From Cherax quadricarinatus (taxonomy: Eukaryota > Arthropoda > Malacostraca > Decapoda > Parastacidae), in the NCBI RefSeq assembly GCF_038502225.1, contig NC_091378.1:10963956-11027955 (forward strand): a DNA stretch of 64,000 nt, written 5' to 3'. Positions 29,941 through 40,285 of the stretch are shown here, in pieces (positions within the stretch are counted from its first letter, which is position 1; each line of letters starts with the position of its first letter). The position numbers and the translations under genes were made by a program. The notes beneath the pieces were generated by a model that was given only the letters and a program-made list of their open reading frames with translations, ran no database searches and had not been told where the DNA came from.

Positions 29941-29970
29941 ACGTTTCGCCCACACAGTGGGCTTTTTCAA
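29941..29970 (-). ncRNA. Hammerhead-like hairpin, PLE-1b left
   Basis: Minus strand TTGAAAAA, stem GCCCAC-TGT-GTGGGC, GAAACGTAG. Core is degraded at the CUGANGA strand. Same stem as at 31403 and 31839. Confidence 0.3.
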
Positions 29971-30143
29971 GTCACAAACAGAACTACCTGGGGTGGAAGG
30001 AAAGCGAGTATTTATAGTCCGGCTGAGGTCAGTTGAAGAATGCTGCATCTGATGATGTACCGAGTTGGGTTGTAGAGTCTAAAAACTTGGGTAGCTTGGA
30101 AAGGAGACTGGACAAGTTTGTGAGCAGACCTTCTACAGTGTTC

Positions 30144-30447
30144 TTATGTGGGATAGCGATGAAGAAGTTTCTTGGCAAGTGGTTCAGCTATGTTATAGAA
30201 GCCACTATTCTGGTTGAAGTTGTCGGATATAGAAATAAGTGATGATTCCAGGATTCTTCGGTATTGGGTGTTGTCTTCTGTGGCGATAAGTCTTGAGTTT
30301 CTGTAGTTTATCAAGTGGTTGTGTGAATTACGGTGTTGTACGCATGCATTCCTTGTGTCGTCAGACCTGCTTGCGTATTGGTGTTCTGAAATACGTGTTT
30401 GGAGGTCCCTTGATGTTTCGCCCACGTATAACTTGTTGCAGTCATTG
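30144..30447 (-). pseudogene. PLE-1b minus arm: GIY-YIG endonuclease fragment
   Basis: From YVGETSRDLQTRISEHQ through CVQHRNSHNHL to KKLLHRYPT. Identical in protein to the plus copy at 30948-31229, so the duplication is recent. It lacks RT and the GIY strand. Confidence 0.8.
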
Positions 30448-30512
30448 GCAATATAAACACAAATGCAGTATAATGTGATCCTTTATTGACTACGTTTCGC
30501 CCACACAGTGGG

Positions 30513-31229
30513 CGAAAACCCACCAACCAAAACGATCTTCTCCACTTCTACTCTCACCACGACACCAAAACCAAACGTGGTGTAATTATAGGCTTCTTCC
30601 TGCGTGCACTCAGAATCTGCAGCAACGAGTTCCTTGAGGAAGAATGCACTATAATTGAACAGGTATTTTCCAAACTCCACTATCCTCGTCACTTCATCAG
30701 AGACTGCAGACGGCGAGCACTAAACATCTTCAACACACCCAGAGAAGACACTGCCGAGAAGAGATACATAGTCCTTCCCACCAACTCCATTGCCAAACAT
30801 GTTTCCAACATCTTTGCCAAAACATCATTCCAAGTATCTACCTCCACAACCACGACCATCAAGGACATCACCAGTAGTAGGCAGGACAAGCCTCCATCCT
30901 CTGCAGGGGTATACATAATCCCTTGTAATGACTGCAACAAGTTATACGTGGGCGAAACATCAAGGGACCTCCAAACACGTATTTCAGAACACCAATACGC
31001 AAGCAGGTCTGACGACACAAGGAATGCCTGCGTACAACACCGTAATTCACACAACCACTTGATAAACTACAGAAACTCAAGACTTATCGCCACAGAAGAC
31101 AACACTCAATACCGAAGAATCCTGGAATCATCACTTATTTCTATATCCGACAACTTCAACCAGAATAGTGGCTTCTATAACATAGCTGAACCACTTGCCA
31201 AGAAACTTCTTCATCGCTATCCCACATAA
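30513..31229 (+). CDS. PLE-1b plus arm: RT C-terminus and complete GIY-YIG endonuclease (5' truncated)
   Basis: Codons before about 30513 are terminal-repeat sequence read through. Then RKPTNQNDLLHFYSHHDT of the RT C-terminus, SSAGVYIIPCNDCNKLYVGETSRDLQTRISEHQ of GIY-YIG, and the CVQHRNSHNHLINY block follow with no stop. The stop falls at KKLLHRYPT, earlier than in the PLE-1 arm at 15875, because a base change ends the frame before the antisense LINE piece. Confidence 0.8.
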   Translation, partial: RKPTNQNDLLHFYSHHDTKTKRGVIIGFFLRALRICSNEFLEEECTIIEQVFSKLHYPRHFIRDCRRRALNIFNTPREDTAEKRYIVLPTNSIAKHVSNIFAKTSFQVSTSTTTTIKDITSSRQDKPPSSAGVYIIPCNDCNKLYVGETSRDLQTRISEHQYASRSDDTRNACVQHRNSHNHLINYRNSRLIATEDNTQYRRILESSLISISDNFNQNSGFYNIAEPLAKKLLHRYPT

Positions 31230-31402
31230 GAACACTGTAGAAGGTCTGCTCACAAACTTGTCCAGTCTCCTTTCCAAGCTACCCAAGTTTTTAGACTCTA
31301 CAACCCAACTCGGTACATCATCAGATGCAGCATTCTTCACCTGACCTCAGCCGGACTATAAATACTCGCGTTCCTTCCACCCCAGGTAGTTCTGTTTGTG
31401 AC

Positions 31403-31432
31403 TTAAAAAAGCCCACTGTGTGGGCGAAACGT
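31403..31432 (+). ncRNA. Hammerhead-like hairpin, PLE-1b middle
   Basis: TTAAAAAA, stem GCCCAC-TGT-GTGGGC, GAAACGTAG. Conserved hairpin and GAAAC, lost CUGANGA strand. Confidence 0.3.
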
Positions 31433-31838
31433 AGTCAATAAAGGATCACATTATAAGGAATGCATGCGTACAACACTGTAATTCACACAACCACTTGATA
31501 AACTACAGAAACTCAAGACTTATCGCCACAGAAGACAACACCCAATACCGAAGAATCCTGGAATCATCACTTATTTCTATATCCGACAACTTCAACCAGA
31601 ATAGTGGCTTCTATAACATAGCTGAACCACTTGCCAAGAAACTTCTTCATCGCTATCCCACATAAGAACACTGTAGAAGGTCTGCTCACAAACTTGTCCA
31701 GTCTCCTTTCCAAGCTACCCAAGTTTTTAGACTCTACAACCCAACTCGGTACATCATCAGATGCAGCATTCTTCAACTGACCTCAGCCGGACTATAAATA
31801 CTCGCTTTCCTTCCACCCCAGGTAGTTCCGTTTGTGAC

Positions 31839-31867
31839 TTGAAAAAGCCCACTGTGTGGGCGAAACG
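31839..31867 (+). ncRNA. Hammerhead-like hairpin, PLE-1b right
   Basis: TTGAAAAA, stem GCCCAC-TGT-GTGGGC, GAAACGTAG, followed by the TGTCGGTATTTTATACC terminal hairpin at 31918-31934. Confidence 0.3.
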
Positions 31868-34831
31868 TAGTCAATAAAGGATCACATTATACTGCATTTG
31901 TGTTTATATTGCCATTGTGTCGGTATTTTATACCATTTATTTCCAGCCATAAAAATGCTAGCCAGGGAAAATAAATGCCCTCACATGATGCTGTCTGGAA
32001 ACACCGCTGCAAATTCGACGCCGTCAGAAGACTTGGAACCATCGGTGTACACTGCTATAGTGTGAGAATGAGATCGGAAGCAAGTAAGAAAAAGATCGAG
32101 AAGCCAAAAGAGCGAGAAGCCACCGTGGGCAGTTGGGCTTTCACGCATAGCAATGGGAAAGAACCAACATGAACCGTCGGAACTTCCCAAGGGGGTAGGG
32201 AAAAGTGAGATGCTACATGAACATAGAAAGGTGGTAACTGAAGAGAAGACATGAGCGAATGTAGGTGAAGAGAAAAGAGAGTAATCATGGGTGACAAACA
32301 AATAAAGAACTTCTACTAATATCAGTGACTATCCTATATATAGAAGGGTTGCGGAGGTCATGAGAGTGAACATAATAGCGAAGGCAATGACCATCATGGT
32401 GATCGGTCAAGGATGGAATATTCGCCTCTGCAAAGAGGCTCTCAACCAGTGAAGAGCGAAAAGCACCGAGGCATAAATGTAATCCCTGGTGATGGATGAG
32501 ATTAAGGCTAGAGAGAGTTGCAGGAGAGGCTGCTGAATATATCTGGTCGCCATAATCGAGTTTCGATAAAATTAGGGCTGAATGTAGTCGAAGGAGAGTT
32601 ATACAATCAGCCCCCCCATGATAGATGAGTGAGGGTTTTAAGGAGGTTCAGCCGGCTATTGACAAGTTGCTTTCAGAGAGGTGATGCGAGATTTCCAGGA
32701 TAACCAATGGTCAAACAGAAGGCCTAGAAATCTGACCATATCACGTTCTGGGATATGTGAGCCATATAGATACAATGGATGATCAGAGACGACAGAACGT
32801 CTAGTGAAAGTAATTTGGCGAGTTTCAGTACTAGAAAATTTATACCCACAAGTGATGGCCCAATTGGAAACATGACTGACCACGTGCTGGAGAGAAATTG
32901 CAATGAGGTGACAGTCCGTGCCTGCACAACCTATAGCGAAGTCAACAACATTAAGCAATAACCAAATATTGGATGGAAGAACAGACCAAATCATTTATAG
33001 CAAGGAGAAAAGTGTTGTGCTCATAACACACCCCTGAGGGACACCTTCAGTCAGGACAAAGTCCTGGGAAAGCATACTATTAATCCAAACACAGAAATGT
33101 CTTTTAGTTAAGAAGTTCTTAAAGAAAAGTGGTAAACTGCCTCGGAGGCCTAAGGAGTGGGCCTGGGCCAAGATATTATACCTCCAAGTAGTGTCATATG
33201 CGTTCTCAAGGTCAAAAACGACGGCAATAACCGAGTAGTTATTGGCAAAGGCATTACGGACTTATGTATCTAACAGTAGTAAGGGGTCAGTGGTAGAACA
33301 GCCATTACGAAAGCCATATTGACTAGTGGAAAGACTGTTGGGTGTCTCTAAATACTACATCCAACGTCTATTTACCAGATGTTCCATCACCTTGCAAACT
33401 GCACTGGTAAGAGCAATGGGGCGATAGTGGGAGGCCTCATGTCCCGGTTTGTGGGAAGGGAGAACAATGGCAGATTTTCCACAGCTGGGGAAGAACTCTG
33501 ACCAAATAAGATTAAGAGTCGTAAGAGGACTGCACGGGCTGACTGATGTAAATGCTGTAGCATACGAATATGAATGTCGTCAGGCCCAACTACCAATGAT
33601 CGGCAAGCTGAGTGTGTTGCCTCCAGTTCCAGAAGTGTAAAAGGCACATCATAAGTTTCTTCTCTGATAGAGAAGTTTAAGGGCTCTAACTTTCTGGTGG
33701 ACTGAGGAACGAAATGAGGGGCATAGATAAAGCCCCCCCCCCTGAGAGATTCAGACAGGTGCTTACCAATTTCGGTGACAACGTCAAGAGAGTTTGCAAT
33801 GTCAACATCGGCAAACCAAAGAATGGGAGCCGGTCGGGAGAGCATTTACCACTCACTTTCCATATTTTTTTTTCCAGACTACACTCAGAAGAAGCAGAGG
33901 AAACAATCCCACCAGCAAGTGTTTAGCGTCACTGATGACTCGGCGAGTGACAGCTCGCTTCTGCTTAAAATCAAGGAGTGTGGGTTTCTATTGTACCGGT
34001 ACCTGCCCTACGCAGCACGTTTCAAATGTACTGCCCGAGCACAAGCAGACCACCACCAAGGCATGCACTTTTGAGAATGCCTGCCCAAGGTTTAGAGTAT
34101 AGAATGTGAAGCTGTAGTTAAAACTGAGGTCGAAAAGAGGTATAAAAGCTTATTAATGGAGGACGAAGAAGGAACCTCACTAAAAGTAGTTAGATGCAAG
34201 TAAAGCTTCCAATATGCTTGGTCAAATTGCCTGTGTGGGCTATGAGGTGGTGGTGAATATGAAGGAGAAGGATGATTGGTAAATGATCGCTGCCATGCAA
34301 GTCCGAGAGTACAGACCAGGTGAAGTCTAGCACATTCGAGGAAGAGCAGACCGAGAGATCGATGCAAGAGAGAATCAGTATGAGGATCAAAATGAGTGGG
34401 AGTACTTGTATTTAAAACAGGGGAAGAGAAGCGAGAAAAGTATCCAACTGAATGCCGTGGGAGTCACAGTGAGACCCCCCCCAGAGGAAATGGGTGCGTT
34501 AAAATCACCAAGTAACAGAAGTGGTGGCAGTAAGGAAGAAACCAGAAATGCAACATCTGGGATAGATAAGGCTCGAGAAGGAGAGAGAAACAAAGAACAG
34601 ACTGTATACCACTTATTCAAGTGGATACGGGCTGCAGCAAAATGCAGAAAAGTACAAATAAAGAACTGACGGTATGGAATATCGATGCATATAAGAAGTG
34701 CACTTTCATTAAAGGTTCCATCGGGAAAAAGGATCTGATGATAATAAATCATAGCCCGAGATGGGATGGATAACAGCAGAGCATAATTTGGAGAGCAACG
34801 CCAAGAGCTCACCCCAGTTACCTCAGACTGC

Positions 34832-34846
34832 GGATATTCCACTGTA
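34832..34846. repeat. Target-site duplication of I-3 (left), GGATATTCCACTGTA
   Basis: A perfect 15-bp match stands at 57532-57546 beyond the I-3 5' end. In I-1 the same sequence context (TATATTCCACTGTAAA) lies at the start of ORF2, so both flanks join into I-4. Confidence 0.92.
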
Positions 34847-36521
34847 TTAGTATTATTATAATAAAAAAGAAGCACTAAACCACAAGGGCTATACAGCACT
34901 GCAGGGCAGGAAGGAAGCGAGGGTATCAGGTGGTAAAAGGGAGATGGATGACTAATAGGTTACAGAGAAGTGGGGCAGTGGATGGTGAAAGGGTAGAGGG
35001 CAGCAAGAGATTGAGGTAGAAAGGGCTGAGGGGAGTGCAAAAGGTATCATCATCAGACTTTGTGGAGTAAATCAGTCGTTGTCAAGAAGTCAATGTGAGA
35101 GTCTGGATTAAAGGAGGGTCCATCAGCAAGAAGGGAAGGTAAAGAGAGAGTAGTAGAGCGGAGACAACGTTGAAGGTAAATTCTGCGTGCTTGTTGATAG
35201 AGAGGGCAGTCTAACAGAATGTGGTTAATCGATACTGGAACTTGACACTTCTCACAGAGAGAAACAGGGTGCCTCTCCATGAGATACTCATGAGTAAGAC
35301 AAGTGTGGCCAATGCAAAGGTGAGAGAGAGTAGTCTTCCAACCTCAGCACTGAGACAAGAAGACGGCCTGAAACCTATGTTCAGTTTAATAGAATGAAGT
35401 TTGTTACCGAGAAGAGTTGACCGACGTTGTCGCCAATGGGTGTGAAGGTGGGTAGCTATTACAGCAAAATAGTACGGAAATGGAACACCTCTACATGAAA
35501 TTGGTAGGTCAAGTACTGCTGACCGCGCAGCAGTGTCTGCCTGTTCATTGCCCTGTACATCAACATGACCAGGAACCCAACAGAAATCAATATCTTTATG
35601 CTTGGTAGAGATACGGCATAGCAAAAGTTGGATACGGAGAACTAGGGGGTGAGGTGTATCAAATTTCCATATAGCCAGTAGAGCATTAAAGAAGTCTGAG
35701 ACAACCACAAATGATGACACAGGCATAAATGTGATACGAATAAGTGCTGCAAGAATGGCATTCAATTCAGCAGTAAAAATGCTAGCCGAAGATAGTAAAT
35801 GCGCTCGCACGACGCTGTCTGGAAACACTGCTGGAAATCCAATGCTGTCAGAAGACTTAGAGCCATCTGTGTACACTGCGATGGCATAAGAATGAGAGTG
35901 GAAGTGGTCAGGAAAAAGAGAAGCCACCGTAGGTAGTTGGGCTTTCGAGCAAGGGAGCGAGAAAGAACAGACCCGAAGAGCTGGAACTTCCCAAGGGGTA
36001 GGGAAAAGTGAGATGCTACAAGAACATATAAAGGTGGTAACTGAAGGGAAGACAAGAGCGAATGTAGGCGAAGAGAGAAGGGATGGAGCAAACAGGGGCG
36101 GCGAACAAATAAAGAATGTCTACTAATATCGGTGACCATTCTTTATATGGAAGGATTGCGGAGATCATGAGAGGGTATATAGTAGCGAAGGCAATGGGCA
36201 TCACGGCGATCAGACAAGGATGGAACATTTGCTTCTCAATAGAGGCGCTCAACAGAGGAAGAGTGAAAACCACCAAGGCATAAACGTAATCCTTGGTGAT
36301 GGATGGGGTTAAGGCTAGAGAGAGTAGCAGGAGAGGCCGCTGAATAGATTTGGTCACCATAATCGAGTTTCGATAAATTGAGGGCTGAATGTAGGTGAAG
36401 GAGAGTTCGACGATCAGCTCCCCATGAAAGATGAGCAAGGGTTTTAAGAAGGTTCAGCCGGCTGTGGCAAGTTCCCTTCAGAGAGGTAATGTGAGGTTTC
36501 CAGGATAACCTAGGGTCAGAG

Positions 36522-36621
36522 AGTTTTAGTCAGTCAGTTTAATATCTTTATTATGCACCCCATACCCATCCTGTTGGCGGTAGTCAAAAGATTACAAAGG
36601 TACATAATGGGTCCAGGGACT
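36522..36621 (-). repeat. LINE 3'-tail fragment of unknown family inside I-3
   Basis: About 100 bases with no match in I-1 split the I-3 sequence between GGGTCAGAGAG and TAGAAACCTGAC. On the minus strand it ends GGGGTGCATAATAAAGATATTAAACTG, a polyadenylation-signal-like LINE end. Confidence 0.5.
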
Positions 36622-37899
36622 AGAAACCTGACTATCACGTTCAGGGATACGGGAGCCATAGAGGTACAAAGGATGATCGGAGATGACAGTGCGTCTAGTG
36701 AAAGTAATTTGGCGAGTTTTGGTTCTGGAAAATTTAAACCCATGAGTGGTGGCCCAATTAGAAACACAGTCGACCGCATGCTGGAGAGAAACTGTAATGA
36801 GGTGACAGTCAGCGCCTGCACAAGCAATAGCGAAGTCATCTACATAGAGTGATGACCAAATATTGGATGGAAGAACAGAGACCAAATCATTTATAGCAAG
36901 GAGAAAACGTGTTGTGCTCAGAACATCCCTGAGGGACACCTTCAGGGACTAGCTATGAAATATTTGACGTCTTTATTTATGAACCGATTACATTCATTTT
37001 TGGTGTACTATTAGAAGCTTATATCGAGTATGCTATGCTGAAGTTTCAAAAATATCGGCCAAAAAGGAAATGAAATATGCAAAATTTACGAAAAATTACA
37101 TTTGGAAGGGGTACTGGAGTCAGTGGTACTTGGAAAAGTGGTTTTGACACTTGCTGCTGATAGAACACTTCTAATTCCATCATTTTGCAGATTAAAATTA
37201 TATAATAACTCTTATCTTCATGCTAAAAAAAAATAAAGTTTCATAACTTTTTTGCCATTTTGGAAGATGTCGGTCTTGTTGCCCACACAAATCTGAAAAT
37301 ATTTGGGATACTTCAGAAAGGAACACGGTACATTGTAAAGCAATCATTCTTCTATGTTTGTTGTGAAAATCAAGTCAATTCATTCATAAATAAGGATGCA
37401 TTCCCCCTAAATAGGTAAATAACTTACTTTCGAGATATAGGCCGAAGCGCGCGGCACCCCCGCTGCCTGGGAAATAATTTTTTTCCCCGAAAAATTCGCT
37501 TTATTTTACACTTTTTTGCGTGACCTACGAGTGTTTATTACAGTTAACCATTGTAAATCCGTTTTCTCTCATCACTGATGAGAGAGGTCGCACCCTCTCT
37601 TCACCTTCAGGGGAAATATCGATAGAAATTTTCTCCTCGGAGCATCATATTATGCTATATTTTTTTTTTAAGGTGTACTTTTTATGTTTATATGCTATTA
37701 TTATATTGCATTATATCATAATAGATCAATTGTGATAGATAAATAAGCCTTATAATTGATATTAGCGTGGGTATGGAATATTTTGTTGGCTGGAGGTGTC
37801 GGCCATTTTGTGCACTATTCCCAGGGGTTCCCGATTGGTGCCTGACCATATTAGCTCCGCCCGCTCGGGAATGATCTCAGATGGTGAATTTGTATTATA

Positions 37900-40285
37900 C
37901 AGTGGTCCCTCAATAATCGACCGTTCTGAAAGTCGACCATTTCGGAAATCAACCGTTTTTTTCGACAAAATATTGACTCGGAAATTGACCGAAATTCGTT
38001 TATCGACCCGTCTCGACCCGTCGTCCCAGACGCGTATGCACGAGGTAAGCGGCCCTCGACCCGCCTCAGCCTTCCTTCCCAGCCAGTGTGCTTTTGTTTA
38101 CCAGTTAGCAGCAGTCCTCTCACGTGCTCCAGTGAAATATTTCATAATATTTCATTTATTTTAGTGCTTGCAAGTTATTTAAGTGCTAAATAAGCTACCA
38201 TGGCTCCAAAGAAAGCTCCTAGTGCCAAACCTTTGGTAAAGAAGGTGAGAAATACCATTGAATTTAAGAAAAACATCATTGAACAATATGATAGTGGCGT
38301 ACGTGTGGGCGAACTGGCGAGGATGTATAACAAAAATCATTCAACCATATCTTCCATCATAGCCATGAGAAAGGAAATCAAGGACGCTGTTGTTGCAAAG
38401 GGGGTAAATATGCTGACAAAAATGAGATCACCAGTACTGGAAGAGGTTGAGAAGTTATTATTGGTGTGGATAAATGAGAAACAATTAGCAGGAGACAGTC
38501 TTATGACCTCGATTATTTGTGAAAAGGCTAGGCAGTTGCATGAAGATTTGGTAAAGAAATTGCCTGCAAATAGTGGTGAAGTGAGTGATTTTAAGGCCAG
38601 CAAAGGCTGGTTTGAGAGATTTAAGAACCGTACTGGCATACACAGTGTGGTAAGGCATGGTGAGGCTGCCAGTTCGGACCACAAGGCGGCTGAAAAATAT
38701 GTGCATGAATTCCAGGAGTACATAGAGGCTGAAGGACTGAAACCTGAACAAGTGTTCAATTGTGACGAAACAGGCCTCTTTTGGAAGAAAATGCCAAAGA
38801 GGACCTTCATTACACAAGAGGAAAAGGCAATGCCAGGACACAAGCCTATGAAAGACAGGCTGACGCTAATGTTCTATGCTAATGCTAGTGGGGATTTCAA
38901 AGTGAAGCCATTACTAGTGTACCATTCTGAAAATCCCAGAGTGTTCAGGAAAAACAATGTTATGAAGAGTAAATTGTGTGTGTTTTGGAAATCTAATAGT
39001 AAGGCATGGGTCACGAGGGAAATTTTTGTAGAGTGGTTCAATGAAGTGTTTGGCCCTAGTGTGAAGGAGTATCTTCTGGAAAAGAAATTGGATCTCAAGT
39101 GCCTGCTAGTAATGGACAATGCACCTGCTCATCCACCAAACTTGGATGACCTAATTGTGAAGGAGTTTGGGTTCATCTCAGTAAAGTTCTTGCCCCCGAA
39201 TACCACTCCTCTCCTCCAACCCATGGACCAGCAGGTCATTGCAAACTTTAAAAAACTGTACACCAAAGCAATGTTTGAAAGGTGCTTCAATGTGACCTCA
39301 GACACTCACTTGACCCTACGAGATTTTTGGAAAGAACATTTCAGTATTTTCCATTGTGTAAGCCTTATAGGTAAGGCTTGGGAGGGAGTGTCTACCAGGA
39401 CTTTGAACTCTGCTTGGAGAAAATTGTGGCCAGATTGTGTCGACAAGAGGGATTTGGAAGGGTTTGGGGCTGACCCTGATGAGCCTATGCCAGTTTTGAA
39501 CTCTATTGTGGCACTGGGGAGTTCCATGGGGTTGGATGTGAGTTTGGAGGATGTGGAAGAGTTGGTGGAGGACCACAACGAAGAGCTAACCACTGAGGAG
39601 CTGCAAGAGCTTCAGCAGGAAGAGCAACAGATCGCAGCTCAGAATCTTGCTGCAGAGGAGGAGGAAAAGAGATGGAAGAAGGTGCCTTCTTCAGAAATTA
39701 AGGAGATTTTTACTATGTGGGGTAAGATGGAAAGATTTATGGAGAAAAATCACCCAGAGAAGGATGTTGCAAGCCATATCGGCAACTTGTACAGTGACAG
39801 AGTCTTGGCCCATTTTAGGGAAGTTTTAAAGAGACACCAGAAACAGAGCTCTCTGCACAGTTATTTTGCGAGACAGGACTCCAGTGACTCTCAAGCTGGT
39901 CCTAGTGGTATTAAGAAACAGAGAAAAGAAGCAACCCCAGAAAAGCAAATGGTACCTGAGGTGTTGCTGGAAGGGGATTCCCCTTCCAAACTATAAACAA
40001 TCCACTCTCTCCTCCTCCTCCAGTCTCCCATACACTAAGACGAATCTCCAATAAAGGTAAGTGTTATGCTGTTAATGTTTCATTCATCATTTCCCATTGT
40101 ATTGTTTATGTACTACATGAATATTTCATGTAAAAATTATTTTTGTTTTAATACTTCTGGGTGTCAGGAACGGATTAATTGAATTTACATTATTTCTTAT
40201 GGGGAAAATTGATTCGTAAATCGACCATTTCGATAATCGACCGGCTTCCAGGAACGGATTACCGTCGATAATCGAGGGACCACTG
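37900..40285 (+). mobile_element. Tigger-like (pogo) DNA transposon, complete
   Basis: Inverted ends CAGTGGTCCCTCAATAATCGAC (37900) and its near match at 40262-40285, flanked by TA at 37898-37899 and 40286-40287 as expected for the Tc1/mariner group. Subterminal regions on both sides repeat ATCGACC-like motifs (37915-37985, 40213-40265). Length is 2,386 bp with one intact gene. Confidence 0.93.
38200..39996 (+). CDS. Tigger transposase, TIGD1-like, intact
   Basis: This protein cuts out and reinserts the transposon. The 598 codons start at an ATG in a good context (ACCATGG) about 300 bases inside the left end. An N-terminal CENP-B-type helix-turn-helix (FKKNIIEQYDSGVRVGELARMYNKNHSTISSI, residues 22-55) is followed by a second DNA-binding HTH domain (about 75-150), then the DDE core: Asp in FNCDETGLFW (about 190), Asp in LLVMDNAPAHPP (about 307) and a third Asp in PLLQPMDQQVI (about 347), the DDD form seen in pogo transposases. 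The C-terminus is Glu-rich with EDVEELVEDHNEELTTEELQELQQEEQ. No stop or frameshift is seen. It ends about 290 bases before the right end. Confidence 0.93.
   Translation: MAPKKAPSAKPLVKKVRNTIEFKKNIIEQYDSGVRVGELARMYNKNHSTISSIIAMRKEIKDAVVAKGVNMLTKMRSPVLEEVEKLLLVWINEKQLAGDSLMTSIICEKARQLHEDLVKKLPANSGEVSDFKASKGWFERFKNRTGIHSVVRHGEAASSDHKAAEKYVHEFQEYIEAEGLKPEQVFNCDETGLFWKKMPKRTFITQEEKAMPGHKPMKDRLTLMFYANASGDFKVKPLLVYHSENPRVFRKNNVMKSKLCVFWKSNSKAWVTREIFVEWFNEVFGPSVKEYLLEKKLDLKCLLVMDNAPAHPPNLDDLIVKEFGFISVKFLPPNTTPLLQPMDQQVIANFKKLYTKAMFERCFNVTSDTHLTLRDFWKEHFSIFHCVSLIGKAWEGVSTRTLNSAWRKLWPDCVDKRDLEGFGADPDEPMPVLNSIVALGSSMGLDVSLEDVEELVEDHNEELTTEELQELQQEEQQIAAQNLAAEEEEKRWKKVPSSEIKEIFTMWGKMERFMEKNHPEKDVASHIGNLYSDRVLAHFREVLKRHQKQSSLHSYFARQDSSDSQAGPSGIKKQRKEATPEKQMVPEVLLEGDSPSKL

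Larger units (their letters stand above)
29897..31944. mobile_element. PLE-1b: compact Penelope-like insert with inverted and direct partial copies
   Basis: Order: minus-strand GIY-YIG C-terminus with terminal repeat (29897-30447), a second minus-strand piece of terminal repeat (30448-30512), plus-strand RT C-terminus and GIY-YIG with terminal repeat (30513-31455), and a plus-strand direct partial copy (31456-31944). It is the same family as PLE-1. A 13-bp duplication flanks the whole unit, so it was inserted in one event or rearranged afterwards within its own borders. Confidence 0.85.
29210..34820 (-). pseudogene. I-4 ORF2 (endonuclease, RT, RNase H), multiply broken
   Basis: Recognisable blocks: SHVLLMGISWRGT and LLDCPLYQRA in the 3' domain (29340-29460), FCWVPGHADVQGNEQADTAA (about 29650-29710) and AVYTDGSKSSDGVEFAAVFPDS (31980-32060) of RNase H, RT near 32650-33800, EN SPVGV-type and LLLGDFNAP near 34500. 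Numerous frameshifts and stops. PLE-1b sits within the RNase H domain. Confidence 0.8.
29013..34846 (-). mobile_element. I-4: 3' segment, with PLE-1b inside
   Basis: It begins with a TTATAATAAAAAG tail at 29013, runs through the 3' region and RNase H, is interrupted at 29897-31944 by PLE-1b, and resumes through RNase H, RT and endonuclease to the ORF2 start at about 34846. The 5' part is at 57547-60129. Summing the parts without inserts gives about 6.3 kb, near full length. Confidence 0.85.

Noticed and set aside
30033..31776. A 69-residue open frame occurring three times with identical sequence (30033-30242 +, 31131-31340 -, 31567-31776 -)
   Set aside because: It is the antisense of the PLE-1b GIY-YIG end plus 3' region, repeated because that DNA is present three times. 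It shows no protein-family features of its own.
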